Source: Anticarsia gemmatalis
Taxonomy: Eukaryota; Arthropoda; Insecta; Lepidoptera; Erebidae
Reading direction: 5' to 3'
Assembly: GCF_050436995.1 (NCBI RefSeq)
Contig: NC_134756.1
Coordinates: 6,510,001-6,574,000 of the forward strand
DNA length: 64,000 nt
Shown here: one piece after another, positions 1 through 12,400 of the stretch
How positions within the stretch are numbered: the first letter of the stretch is position 1
Layout of the letters: each line of letters opens with the position of its first letter
Notes under the pieces: generated by a model
Database searches by the model: none
What the model was told of the DNA's origin: nothing
What the model saw: the letters and a program-made list of their open reading frames with translations, nothing else
Translations under genes and position numbers: made by a program

Positions 1-3000
1 AATCGCCTGTTAAAAAGTCGTTCGTACAAACGCGCGACGTGAGTCATTCACGATGTACAGTATTCGGCCAATGACCCACTTCGGTGCCATAGACTCGCAC
101 TACATTAAATGATTGAACCAGCCTTTTATACCAGGTAGCTATTGAAAAAGTAATTTCCTCAGATTAAATGAGATATTGAGACTTGAGTGGTTTCTGCTCT
201 ACAGTATTTTATCTTTTCTGATTGCATTTTACTACAAGCAAGTCTCCTTATTGCATTTCTTAAGAATTTTATTTTTCTTAACACTTGGTGCCATCTGTTT
301 CCCTCTTGTCTTAGACATCGTTTTATTCATATTAATGAGCACGTGCTTGAATAAGTAAATAAAAAGATATTATTACAAAAAGATAACGTACTACATAAGT
401 ACATATAATATGTTGCACGTTTTTTGTGACGTGTTATTATGACGTATCATTAATTACTGTCGATAAAATCTGACAAGTTTAATATATTAGTAGCCTTATT
501 TATATTTTGAAGAAAGCACATTTTATTACGTAACTTAATAAATACATTTGTATCCGAGAGAGTGCCTCAACTCAATAAGTGTACATGTAAAATGCAATCT
601 GTGTTCACCGTATCTGCTGCAAATATACTTCAGGTTGAAGTGTACAAATAGAAAATGACCTTTGCAACGACATTTTGCTCCTATCGCTCTTGAACAAAAT
701 TACTTTTCGAGTTGCATTGCTTCTTTAAATATAAAGTTAATATTTCGCAATGGTTTTTGCACAAATACCTGTTTGTCTCGACTCTGTTTTTTCCGCATAC
801 CTTGTTAATTAAATATGATTATAATAAATACATTAGGCTCTTTAAACATGTAAAGTGTCTTTATGTTTACATATCGGTTTGCAAAAATATGTAATGTAGG
901 AACATTTTTAAGAGTAAGTAATACATTTGTTGTCACTATAAATTTATTTACGGTTTTGATGTAGAGCTCTGTTTGACTTCACATAACAACCAAGGGACTT
1001 TTTCTAGTAATGCTTTTTCATAAGTCACGTTCTGTGTGTGCAATCTAGATCAAATAGACTTCAATTGAATAATTCTGATCTAAAATAATTAATACAGTGC
1101 AAACCTTTCTGCTAATAATTGGTTTATACATTTTCTGTAGGAAGATGTTATCAGAAGATCTTTTAATCTTAATCTGTATATTCTACCTCAATGTAATGTA
1201 TTAAGTTAAAATAAAATATAAATATAGGTACTATAACAGAAGAATTATTACGTAAGCTTCGTACAATCACGAACCGGGTCTGTTTCGAGAAAATGCCTTT
1301 ATTCACGAACTTGCACACTCACGGGAAAACTTTGTGAGTTTCTATTCCTGACGGGAAACCCCACATGAAATGGTCACATGGATCTTAACTTCGTACTTGA
1401 AACTAAAGTTAGTCAGTTTCAATTCCGCTTCAAAACTAAAACAATAGTCCCTTGCAAGCTTCACTGCTTATTAATAACAGTTTTGACCAACAAAATACAG
1501 TCTCGTGTAAACACTATATACCTACTCATATTTATGCTATTATAACGTGACACATATATGTATGGGTACTTCACGTAAATTCGTGTAAGAAACTTACAAC
1601 GTATAATTTTGTTTCTTTGAGATAAGATACTTATGTTTAACAGTTATTTATCAATCAGACTTCATTATGCGTTAGTACTGAATTAGGAAATCACGTAAAG
1701 AGATTTAATTAGCACCGGACCACAAGTCCCGAGGTATCGTGACGTAAACCGAGTAACAGGAGAGGGGAAAAAGGTATACAAAATACGTCATATATACGTT
1801 GTTGGTATGTCCTTTTTTAACTTTGTTCAAACAACCCTTCCTGTGGGGAGCTTTTAATGAATATTCATTTAAAAGTTTTTGCAATGTTATTATTGTATTA
1901 CAGCTAATTCGAATGTTTCAGGTTAGATATAAGTATTACTTTATGAATGAACATCATGTGACTTCATCGATGGTAAGAATTAATCAGTAGTAAATGCAGG
2001 ATTTTGGTTAAGTTTTTTGCCAGGTGCCAGATCTTTATTCCGTCGTTAAACTCGCCTTGACCTGAGTAACGTGTGCAGCAATCAAGGATGGCCTTTTTTC
2101 AGGTTAACCCTTTAATTAAGTATCTTTTGATCACGGTGACATACTACTGATGGTGATAATTATAATACCTTGCTGCATCCCTGTAAAGTTGCATACCTTG
2201 AAACATGATGACTCTACCACCATGCAGAGTCAATATTTTTGCTTTAGTGTAGGTACAAAATATCAGCTTTACAAAATGTGTACGGTTATTTCAATTGATG
2301 CTTCATTCTTTGTCCTACCTTAAAACCCAGTAGACATTTTTTCTCTACTTTTCCTACATAAAAATTCGTAGTTTAATCAGCAATTAATGTTTTTCGACTT
2401 AAGACATCACTGCCTGTAATTATGATAATTTTGGTCATGTGATAAGCTGTATTACTAGTGCATACGATTAGGTGTAGGTAGTGTAATTTCTCCTTTCGCC
2501 AGTTACGCATGATAATCACGTACTAAAAAGTTAATTGCAACGAAACTAACCAGCCAACTATTGCATACAGGATAATTACAAAGTATACAATTCTCGTACT
2601 TTATGATTAATGTGTAATCGTTTTGTGTAACATAATGTTATGTTAGAAATATATATAAATGCGGTTTGTTATTAAGTTGCCCTGTGTCAATAGTGAGCAT
2701 TTGTTTAATTAATACAAAATGACGGATTTGCAGAAGGATTTTTCATATAAGTACTAGTGACTATAGTTAGAGACAAGGATCGTTGGTATTGCACGTATAC
2801 TACGCTCAGTTATAAATACTATCAATCTCGATCATACATCCATTATGAAACATTCTTAAGTCCGATAAACCTTTGAACGGCTGTAACGACCTACCACTGA
2901 CCACATAAAAATAACAATTTATTAATTGACCTATATTACTACTTAATTACCAGTATCAGTGTACGCGATTGTACTTATTGCTCATTCATTAATGATGCTT

Positions 3001-3174
3001 GTTGAATTATCAGGGTTACCCCGAAGAAATTATGATAGCTAGTAGTAGGTAGTAGGTAAGTTCTCAGTGTAATGAAGATTCAAAGTGTTTCTTCCTATCA
3101 AATACTTAAAAGGAGAGACCATCCTGAAATGCTTAGTTTATAATATTCATATTATTGATTGCGTTATCCCTTAC
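1..3174 (-). other. Probable first intron of Sik2 (no exon seen)
   Basis: This stretch follows the splice donor of the Sik2 exon ending at 3175, so it is most likely intron 1 of that kinase gene read on the minus strand. The next kinase exon, which should carry the catalytic lysine, was not found here and probably lies left of the window. The open frames present are short, AT-rich and show no recognisable domain. A short repeat of the word 'tagtaggtagtaggta' lies near 3045. I see nothing else that I can support. Confidence 0.5.
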
Positions 3175-3300
3175 CTCAGTCTTCGTTATTCGATGTCGTG
3201 CTAACTTAACGACGGCAAAATTTCCCTTGCCAATGGTCCTCTCGATGTCATAAAATCCCACCCTAATGGGGGTTTTCGCAGGACGTTCACGGTCCGCCAT
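3175..3300 (-). CDS. Sik2: Salt-inducible kinase (SIK2 type), first coding exon, partial
   Basis: The minus strand reads 42 codons from ATG (base 3300) to a GTAAGG donor after 3175. The product begins MADRERPAKTPIRVG and continues through FYDIERTIGKGNFAVVKLA, the start of the kinase N-lobe with the glycine-rich ATP loop (G-K-G-N-F-A-V-V). It ends in RHRITKTE, the residues just before the catalytic-lysine strand. The wording FYDIE...RHRITKTE matches SIK2 more closely than SIK3. Salt-inducible kinases are AMPK-family Ser/Thr kinases activated by LKB1. They phosphorylate CRTC coactivators and class IIa histone deacetylases, linking feeding and cAMP signals to transcription. Only this exon lies in the window; it ends in phase 0. 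The upstream region (higher coordinates) is GC-rich and carries a CRE. Family assignment is firm; SIK2 versus SIK3 is less so. Confidence 0.88.
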
Positions 3301-3699
3301 TGTTGATTATATTAAATTCCAATTGGACTTTCAAACACTATGTAACTCGAGGATTTATACATAATCATCCGTAACACTCTTTTGTTTATATCCATCGGAG
3401 ACAGTCATTAACGCACATTTAATTAGAGCAAGTTAACAAGCACACAACATTAACGCATGTAAAATCCTTTATATACGTCATTCAATAATTATTGTATTAT
3501 GTTTTGATTGCGAATAGTACGCGATTTGTTACTCCCTCGTTTAGTGTAACGTATAAAGACACTACCTATATTACGTGTTCCGTATAAATAAACAACACAA
3601 TCGTTAACATTTCAGATTGTTTTAAAAACAGCTCAAGCACACACTATATTAGTTCAGGTTCCTAATTAGCACGTTAGATATTTTGTGTATAAAATTTAT

Positions 3700-3960
3700 T
3701 TACAACGTTAGAAAATCGCGCAGAGGCGGCGTGCGCGTATTGTACGCTCGGAGCACCACGTCACGCCGCCGCCTCACCGGCTGTCAACCGGGTACTGAAC
3801 TCGAGTCGATCGAGTCGAGTACTCGTAGAACGAAGCACACCACCTACCGCGGCGGTACACGCGCGCGCTTTCAGTCGCCTGCCTGCCAGCCATGTTGATT
3901 CTCTTCATGACGTCAACAAGGCGCTCGCTGCTAAATCCCACTACATAATATAAGTACAGA
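3700..3960 (-). promoter_or_regulatory. GC-rich upstream region of Sik2 with a perfect CRE
   Basis: Bases about 3712-3900 are much richer in G+C and CpG than the surroundings, as expected for a promoter or a 5' non-coding exon of the Sik2 gene transcribed leftwards. A perfect palindromic cAMP response element, TGACGTCA, lies at 3908-3915, about 0.6 kb upstream of the Sik2 ATG. The 71-codon open frame here on the plus strand is low-complexity and Arg/Thr-rich, and I do not regard it as a gene. The transcription start cannot be fixed from the sequence. Confidence 0.45.
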
Positions 3961-5216
3961 CTTCACGCATATGTATTTTTTATGTATAACGTAATACGAC
4001 AGAAGTGTAGGTACACATAATTATTAAAATGACGATCCTGTTTTATCCAAATACATCGACAACAGACTTCAGTTCCTTCAGAGAAGTACCTACGAGTATT
4101 GACTTCGTAGGTATAGAGGCTCATATATTTAGGAAATTAAAAAAATATAGAATACCTAGACATATTCTTCGACAAGAGTACAATCAAATAGAATAAAATG
4201 AGAGCGGTCTACGCCTGGAAGTGTATAACATCGTATTCAAATAACAAAATAAATAAATAATCATAGTGCAACTAAACTGTAATGCTGTTTCCTGGGATTA
4301 AGGCTAAACGTTACAAGCAGAAGGTTTTTATTAAATGTAGGTGCGTAAACTGTCCGATGTGTATTGTGTACCGCAGAGCTCGGTATTTAATTTATATGTA
4401 TTCTTTAACCGGTGCTCAATACCTCCTACAAATTTGATACTATTTACTCATAACTCATATTAGCGATTGATTTGGTATATCAAACATATTATTATTGCAC
4501 ATAAAACCCACGGCTGTACTGCGCGGAAGCGACATAAAATTTGAAATGTAGCTAGAATCTTTATTCTTGTTTCCAAAATAGCCCCTTTTCTGGGAAATAA
4601 ATTAAAGAATTTATCTTACAATAATAACTCACTCTTCTGGCTTTTTTCAATAATATTGAAAGCACACATTATGTATAATGAAACGTTGTTTTGTGCTATT
4701 TTGTAGATGACAACATTAAATTTCAATCCTCGTTCGCGATGGTAACATTGTTCAAAGTTCAGAAAAAATTTTAGACATTTTTAGCATAACGTTAGCTCTG
4801 TCTTTGTTTTTTCCTATAGTTTTCTGATAAGATTAGTCAAACGACATCTTTATAACCTTTTACCAAAGTGAGGTGCTGCAACGCCACAAATATTTTTTTT
4901 TGCAATGTGATTGAGGAAGGCATTGGACTTATATTACAAATTTCCATCAATTTGAAGAAGTATTTTCAGAATTCTTATTTACTATCTCATTATTTTAATA
5001 ATATATATCTAATATAATCAAAGAACGCACACGATACTGTCAGGTCAAGATTTTTTTGGAAACTGTTGCTTTTTATACTTACCAAGATGTCGGTGATACT
5101 CTTCTACAATTTTGACAAGAAAAAGATGTATGTATCGTCATAAAAGCTTATGTGGAATTTATATGAGCTTATAATCGTTTGAATGTGTAAATAATTATAG
5201 CTAGAATATCGTCAAA
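3961..5216. other. Intergenic: Sik2 upstream to Naa30 5' end
   Basis: AT-rich sequence between the head-to-head genes Sik2 (minus) and Naa30 (plus). It should contain the Naa30 promoter and 5' UTR, but no splice pair or core-promoter motif stands out. No coding exon was recognised. Confidence 0.4.
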
Positions 5217-6420
5217 ATGAATCAACTATCGGACGACAATGTTCAGAATATCAAGTGCAGTCCGATAAGCACGAATGTAAGAAACAAAAGTAAAAAGGCC
5301 AAAGATTCCTCTGAAAATCCGGATGAAATAAGTATATCTAATCAGGAGAATTTAAGCGAGACGTTAGCTAATACTCTTCATATAAATAACATCAATAGCA
5401 ATTTAACGAATGGGACTAGCGATCATTCAAACGGGAGTCTCGAAGGTTTGAAGGATAAATCGGGAGCACAAGATGACACTCCGAGCGAGGTCGCGAAAGA
5501 TGTAAATAGTGTACAGTGTAGTGATGCAACAAGTAAACGAGAATGTAAAGAGAAGTCTGACCAGCATACTGACCGGTGTATCTTAGACGATGCTTTACAA
5601 AACCTCGAGATTACTAAAAGCAACGAGGAGCAAGAACCTCAAGATGCAGAAATTATTTCGTACGAATCTGAGCTTCAGATGCCAGAGATCATGAGACTTA
5701 TTCAAAAAGATTTGTCTGAACCCTACTCCATCTATACTTATAGATATTTTATACACAACTGGCCTAAGCTTTGCTTCTTGGCAACCTATGAAGGGAAGTA
5801 CATTGGTGCCATCGTTTGTAAGTTAGATATGCATCGGAATGTGGTGAAACGTGGCTACATTGCTATGTTAGCTGTTGATGAGAAATATAGGAAGAAAGGG
5901 ATTGGTTCTAGGCTGGTTCGGAAAGCAATACAGGTACTTTTTATTAATTAATTTAGTACTTCATACTACTTATCAGAATCAAATAGTATAGTATATTAAC
6001 CAGCTAGGTTGGAGTGTAGCGGAGGGTGTTCAGGGTGATTAGGATATACTGTTTATCTTTAAAATGTTTTAAATCTTATGATAGAATATAAAATAATTCC
6101 ATCCCAAAGTCGTAAATAGATAATTTCACTACATACATGGATTTGACCCAGTTAGCTATAGCATGTTTGCAATGATAGTGTAACTAACTTGTATTTCCAT
6201 ATTTGATTCTAACTAGTTCCTTTTATATTCTAACATAAATGTATCTCTGTTTCAGGCAATGATTAATGATAATGCTGATGAAGTAGTGTTAGAAACTGAA
6301 ATCACAAATAAACCAGCACTGAAGCTATATGAAAACCTGGGCTTTGTGCGGGATAAACGCTTATTTCGATATTACCTTAATGGTGTAGATGCATTGCGAT
6401 TGAAGTTATGGCTTAGGTGA
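5217..6420 (+). CDS. Naa30: N-alpha-acetyltransferase 30, NatC catalytic subunit
   Basis: Two coding exons, 5217-5933 and 6256-6420, join in phase 0 to give 293 aa. This is the catalytic subunit of NatC, which acetylates the N-terminal Met of proteins beginning Met-Leu/Ile/Phe/Trp, with Naa35 and Naa38 as partners. Residues 1 to about 140 are polar, Ser/Asn/Glu-rich and probably disordered. The GNAT domain follows from the conserved YESELQMPEIMRLI segment, through SEPYSIYTYRYFIHNWP and the acetyl-CoA loop R-K-K-G-I-G, to VVLETEITN and LYENLGFVRDKRL at the C-terminus. Intron boundaries are CAG|GTACTT and TTTCAG|GCAATG. The ATG is the first in the exon and opens an uninterrupted frame. Downstream, NAE1 comes from the opposite strand. 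An AATAAA lies near 6791. Confidence 0.95.
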
Positions 6421-7164
6421 AATATGTAGGTATCTAAAGAGAAATTCTCAACGTTGTGTTTCATACTTCTGGAGGCTATGCTGTCTCAAGTGTATTTACA
6501 AGTGGATAACTGTTGTTAATATGGTGTAACCTTCTATTGCCATCCATGAGGATTTAGCCAAATGTATAGTTTGTTTCAATTATTTTTAGTCATGTGATAA
6601 TATGTTTATCTAATTTATGTGTTAAAAATTGTTAATGAAAATATTTTCGCCAATTCTTTTATATTTTGACTGTAAGATTTTAAGTGGTTAAATATCCAAA
6701 CTAAATACACAACTTTGAAGAATTATACTGTAGTCACTGTTTATTTATTTATAATTGTCACCCTGATGAAATGTTGATTATTATCACATTAAATAAACCT
6801 CATTATACCTTTTTCTTACTAACTTGACAAAGTAGACATTTGTATCTACTTGATTTTTATGTACTGTTAAAATAAACAACTTTATGAAATCCTTGAATTC
6901 ATAGTAAAGTATTTAATAGAAATACTTAGATTTTATTTTTTTATATCCCTGTCTTATTATTTATTTATTATATTTATAGATATTATATATTATCTCATCT
7001 ATAACAATATGTATTGCAATAAACTGCTGGCTTTTGTAAATGAAAAGTTTTGATTAAGGAGGAATATTGAATCCAATGTTAAAATTTATATTTAGGAATC
7101 TTAGGAAACCAAAGAAAATCAACATTGTTTTCTAATAATTTATTAAAGTATCAATCAAGCATAC
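6421..7164. other. Convergent 3' regions of Naa30 and NAE1
   Basis: AT-rich sequence between two stop codons that face each other. It holds several AATAAA words on the plus strand for Naa30. A minus-strand AATAAA (plus strand tttatt at 7139-7144) lies about 20 bp past the NAE1 stop. No further gene was recognised. Confidence 0.5.
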
Positions 7165-8772
7165 TCAAAATGTGAAAGTAGCAGTGTTGGTTGAGGCAGC
7201 ATCATATATGAATGTGTTGTTCACTGGTTTGTATTGCTTGGTGACAATTTTGATTGCTTCATGTGCCACACAACCACCAAGAAAAGCTGAAACACTATGA
7301 ATTTCGGCACCTCCATAACGACACATTTCATGGATATGATCATCTTTAGGAAATGGTGAACATGACACATCACTAAGAAGCTTGGTAACACATACTTTCA
7401 ACTTACTTATATCGCCTTCAGGTTCCCAATCACCTGGGGCCCTGCAGTGTTCTGATTGGAACATCTCTGCAGCTCTTAACAGAACATAATGTACCATCAT
7501 TACATCTGGCTCTTCTAAATGTCTAGCTATGTAGGAAGCCACAGAACTACTAAGTTGGTATTCATTAACTATACTCGATCCACTAATCAAATGCAAATCA
7601 TGAGCATGTCTACAAAACAGTTTAACATCAGATTCACTAATACTATCACAGTGCAACTGTGCAACAATCTGTTGCACTTTTCTGTATACTATTTCTGCAT
7701 CCATAGCAGCTTGAGTTCTGTACAAATTTTGCAATTTGATGTAATGGTCTGTTGAGGCAGTCATATCTGGCAGCACACCTTTAACAGGCAGCTTCCCTTT
7801 GCCTTCGCCTTCAACAAATCCTCTAAGTGCAGCACACATAATCCAAAATAGAGCACTGTCTTTTGTCAAATTAGTTGCAGCAGAACAATATAAAAGTTCC
7901 TCTATTTTAACAGGTAAGTAAGTTGGAACCAAGGCAGTATTCACTGCTCTAATAGCTTCCTCAAAGTTTTCCTCATTAATAGGAATATCATTCTCATCCT
8001 TTCTGATAAATTCTTGGATAATACTTTTGATCTCATTTTTCTCCTTCCTGCTCATAGGCCAGCTACTACCATTGTTAGTTTGCCACTTTTGTACAGCTTT
8101 GTAAATAATAACAATCCATGGAATGTGACCATGATCTTTCAAATCAATTGCATCAATGTTAAAACTATCTAAGTAGTCAGACAAAGCTTGAAATGGAACA
8201 TCCAAGCGTAAATCAGTTTGTTCATTATCAGGATGAGTTTCAATTACAGCATGTTCCTTCATTTGAATTCTGAATGATCCTAAAAATCCAACTGAACGGC
8301 ATAAAATTAATGGAACATTTACATCCCACAAGTGCTGAGCCAAATCTTGAATCGTTTTTTCACCAAGACTAGTAGCTATAACAACACTGAAAGATTTGAA
8401 AAAATCAGGATTTTCCTTAAGAATTTGATCTGGAGGTTCTTGAACTGAATGTCCTTGCACAGCTGGATTCAACTCTAATAATAATCTCAAAGCTTCAGAT
8501 CCTCTATTCAATCCTTTGCTTGAACACTCCAAGAAAAAGTTGCTACCAATATCTTCATCACTTACAATTTTATCATCGACGATGGTAATAGTCCCAACTC
8601 CAGGAAGTACTATAGACTTGAGGACTTCAGTGCCTAAAGCAGTAGCGTTAATAAGACATATATGTCCATGTTCCAAAGCCGATTGACCATGATCTCCCCA
8701 CAGACGAAGTTGCCGGTCATACTGCTTTGTCTTTTCGCTTTGTTCTGGAGATTTTGGTGAGGGTGATGCCAT
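7165..8772 (-). CDS. NAE1: NEDD8-activating enzyme E1 regulatory subunit (APP-BP1), intronless
   Basis: A single uninterrupted frame of 535 codons, close to the usual ~534 aa of the family. NAE1 pairs with UBA3 to form the heterodimeric E1 that adenylates NEDD8 and charges the E2 Ubc12, so that cullins can be neddylated. Visible features are the E1 signature KQYDRQLRLWGDHGQ near residue 16, the Rossmann-type segment CLINATALGTEVLKSIVLPG at about 38-57, and VDDKIVSDEDIGSNFFL after it. The C-terminal block includes YGGAEIHSVSAFLGG and AHEAIKIVTKQY. Being the regulatory half, it is not expected to carry the catalytic cysteine. The ATG has an in-frame upstream stop nearby. The lack of any intron is odd beside its intron-rich neighbours and could reflect intron loss or replacement by a retrocopy. 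It is intact, with no decay. Confidence 0.96.
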   Translation of the reverse strand: MASPSPKSPEQSEKTKQYDRQLRLWGDHGQSALEHGHICLINATALGTEVLKSIVLPGVGTITIVDDKIVSDEDIGSNFFLECSSKGLNRGSEALRLLLELNPAVQGHSVQEPPDQILKENPDFFKSFSVVIATSLGEKTIQDLAQHLWDVNVPLILCRSVGFLGSFRIQMKEHAVIETHPDNEQTDLRLDVPFQALSDYLDSFNIDAIDLKDHGHIPWIVIIYKAVQKWQTNNGSSWPMSRKEKNEIKSIIQEFIRKDENDIPINEENFEEAIRAVNTALVPTYLPVKIEELLYCSAATNLTKDSALFWIMCAALRGFVEGEGKGKLPVKGVLPDMTASTDHYIKLQNLYRTQAAMDAEIVYRKVQQIVAQLHCDSISESDVKLFCRHAHDLHLISGSSIVNEYQLSSSVASYIARHLEEPDVMMVHYVLLRAAEMFQSEHCRAPGDWEPEGDISKLKVCVTKLLSDVSCSPFPKDDHIHEMCRYGGAEIHSVSAFLGGCVAHEAIKIVTKQYKPVNNTFIYDAASTNTATFTF

Positions 8773-9497
8773 AATAGAGAGTTTATTGAAGTATTTTTAT
8801 TATCTTATTAAACACGCCACTTATTCACGAAGAATCGTATTGTATACGATCAATATTTTCAATTAAAGTATGAAAACCTAAATAGACCGTTTTCATCGCA
8901 TTGACATTTATCAAGCTGACATTTGACAAGAGCGACAAAAATGACAACCAGTAAAGTAGGTAACTGACATTGATCAATGAGAATATTCCGTTTCATGCTT
9001 AGTCCTTGATCAGGTTGAAAAAAAATAATGTGTAATAAAACCAATATTTTTTTGAAATAAATGCCCTAATTATAATACACTCACGATTTTTCACTGACTG
9101 AAGGCTAGCTAACACACTAAGTTTGTCCGACACAAAATAAACTATATCTTTAAATTTACTTTGACCCCGTATAGTATTTTATCGTTAAAAACTACATTCA
9201 AACTTATTTATCTAGAAAATAAATCCCATAATTAATATGCTGGAATCCAAAAAATAACCAGGCATGTTCCAGAATAAAGTTGCCCAAGCACAAGATCACT
9301 CCAAATCCATAAAGCAGGGCATAGTTTTGAGTTTGACATAAAAAATAAAATATTTATCTGTAGCTTTGCAGCTGTTATGGAATGGATCTTGTGTTGTGAT
9401 TTGTGAGATTATCTATAAATTTAGATAAGAAAAGTCTTCAAGACTAGATTTTAAAGTGAAATGTTAAGACCATATTACCAGACGAATGTGTATGGAA
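8773..9497. promoter_or_regulatory. Divergent promoter region between NAE1 and Tmem185
   Basis: 725 bp separate the start codons of the head-to-head genes NAE1 (minus) and Tmem185 (plus). The NAE1-proximal part holds repeated TGACATT and TGACA words (about 8897-8970). A short hydrophobic open frame on the minus strand (about 9204-9345) lacks a start codon and is probably chance. No TATA box was assigned. Confidence 0.4.
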
Positions 9498-12400
9498 ATG
9501 AATTTACAAACTTTATTTCAGGATTTTAATCCTAGGTAATTATTTCGGTAAATGTTTTGAGCTACTTCGTAGGTGATGATGATTGATATATTGTTTTTGT
9601 TATTTACAGCAAATTTGTCGTGCACAGTTGTTTGCTAATTTTTACGGCATTATTAGCTTTAAAGTTAGATAACTCCATAACATGGTCGTACTGGGCAGTT
9701 TTTACACCAATATGGGTGTGGAAGTTCCTTGTAGTTATTGGTGCCACAGTTGGCACATATGTTTGGTGGCAGTACCCTCACTTCAGGTAAGTGCATTAAC
9801 TTTCCTTTGAACTCAACTTTCCATTGCTATCTCTATCTTACCTCTCTTACCTTTTCACATGTATATTTTAAAGAATTTCACTGACCTTCAGTCTGTCAAC
9901 CCCTTGAATTGCAATGAAAATGACAACAACCTGTAAACCATATATGAAAGTTTGTAAAAAAAGCATTTGGAACTTGGAAGTCACCTTCTACTAGTTTCTC
10001 TATTCAAACGTTTTGAATGCCTACTCCTTAAATTTAATATTTATTTTACCTTGACTTACTAACAATACATACTAATTAATACTTTATATTTTTAGATTTT
10101 AATTGAAGTTTTTAATGTTTTTTTTTTATTTATTACTGTTCTCTGGTCTCCGCCTACCTCTATGGGATCAGGCATGATTTTAAGTATGAAGGTATCTATG
10201 TATGTTTTTTTATTCATTGCAGGTTGGAGGGTGAAGCATACATCCATTACAAAGCTATGTTGATAAGTCTTGCCATACATCTTATTCTTCTCATGTTTGA
10301 GTTGTTGGTGTGTGACCAGCTCACAACACGGCGCCATGTATGGATACTGGTGTTTATACCACTTATTTTTATAAGCATAGTTTCTATTGCCATCTGTATA
10401 TGGTCGGTGAAACATGATCGCAGCTATGAGGTATGTATTCCTTTTATAGAGATTATTATTTTAATTGAAAGCCTTAAAAGTAGAATAAAACCTTATTTAA
10501 TTCCTAAAAATGCTAAGTCTATGTAGTATTTTTTTTCTGAGTTGACAATTAATGTAACTTTATCTCATAAATATATTAAATAGGTACTGCAAGTACTAAT
10601 TAAATCCTATTTTTTACTTTTCATACTTAGGACCAAAAAATGATGTAGCCTCTGTCTAAATTTTACCTAACAAATAAAGCCATAAAATAAGTTTATGGTA
10701 TATTAAACCCCACCCTGGCTCATAGGTTGTTAGATCATTAGTCTGGTTGTCATGCCAACACATTTACTAGAATCTCATAGTAGCATCATTTGCACAGTGA
10801 TTACTGGCTCATGAAGATAATAGTGAAATGTGAAAATTAATAATCATTTCTGGCAGAGTTTGCTCCTAAAAGAGTGAAATTAATACAACCAGTTTGAGTT
10901 GAAAAGGTAAAATTGTAATTATGCAACAATGCAAAATCTTTCAAATAATTATATTATAGATTTTCAAATAAACAGATTCATAAGTTCTTTAACAACAAAT
11001 AAAGTATTCAATGGCATTTAAATTAATATTGAATTTTCTTTAATTTCAGTTGGAATTATTTTGTGCTGTAAATATACTCCAGTTCATATTCCTGGCATTG
11101 AAACTGGATGGTTTTATTAGTTGGAGCTGGGAGGTTGTGTTTGTTCCTCTTTGGATATTGATGTGCCTCAGTTTAGTAGGTGAGTGTATGTATTTCTTTA
11201 CATTATTAACTTTATATGTCAATTAGCTCCCTTAACCCGGTTTCTAAAGCGTTTTTTTGTATGAGTTTCAACACTATTGAATAGATAAACTACAGCTAAA
11301 TGTACCTCAGAAACTGGGGGTGAGGGAAGTAGAGACTATAAACATTGTCATTTGTCTTGAATGGTCCCATGGGTAGGGACAGACTATAGATTGTCCTTGT
11401 ATCTGATTACATAATTATATATACTCATACTTCTTTTGTTCTATAATTATGTACCTATCTGGCTTTTCTATGCATATAATATAATTCATTAATAAAAAAG
11501 TAAACCAGGGTTAAATACTTTATTGCCTAATTATTATGTAGAAAAATTATTGAGTATTTATTTAAATTAAAGCTATTTATATTTGTAAAATAGAAATAAA
11601 AGTAACTTAAATTGCCTTTGTTCAACAGTTTTAAGAATTGACATAATAACCTAGATATGTCCATATTTATGCAAAAAGGAACCACACAGCAAATACGTAC
11701 TTTTGAGATATCAAAGGTTTTACAAAAACATGTGCAGGTCTATCAGTTGTAGTTGGTTCTGTTCTGCTTTTAATAAACCCTATTTCTGAGGCGAAAATTA
11801 CGTCGTTCTTTTTTGTATAAGGTTTTAGACCATTTCTATATTAGTATTCCGCTAAAAAATAAAAATTGAAAAATTGTCGTGTGGTTCCATTTTGCATAAA
11901 TACGGACATATAATAGTAGATATTTTGCAATAGGTATCATGCTTATCTGATATCACTTAGTAGGGTCACTAGAGCAGATCCAAATGTTCAAGGCAAAACT
12001 TAAAATATTGTCGAAAAAGATGTTTCATAAATAATAAAAAAAAACTAACATTATGCAGGTATTTTTTGCTATTTATTGGTCATAAACAAATAATTTCGGC
12101 TCTGTATATAAATATACAGATCGGAAATTACAAAATTATTCTGTATTTCAGCCATATAATATGGATCTTCTATAAGCAATATACCTACATACATATTTTG
12201 TACAGAGCCAGTCAATACCACTATTTATAGCTGTATAAGCCTCCATAATGTAATTGAACCCCATAATAGCGATTTGTATGTTAGTTATTACTTAACCATT
12301 ACGTTGTATTTCCCAGGGGTCCTATACAGTATAATATTTGCGGGGATCCTGCTACGAACGCCCGAGGTCAACGTACAACAGCGCCGAACTAGTTTCAACT

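Noticed and set aside
3683..3898. 71-codon plus-strand frame upstream of Sik2.
   Set aside because: Low-complexity Arg/Thr-rich product in a GC-rich promoter-like patch, antisense to Sik2; no domain.
9204..9345. Hydrophobic open frame on the minus strand in the NAE1-Tmem185 promoter region, ending in a stop at 9204.
   Set aside because: No in-frame ATG, no convincing acceptor upstream, and hydrophobic frames are common in AT-rich DNA.
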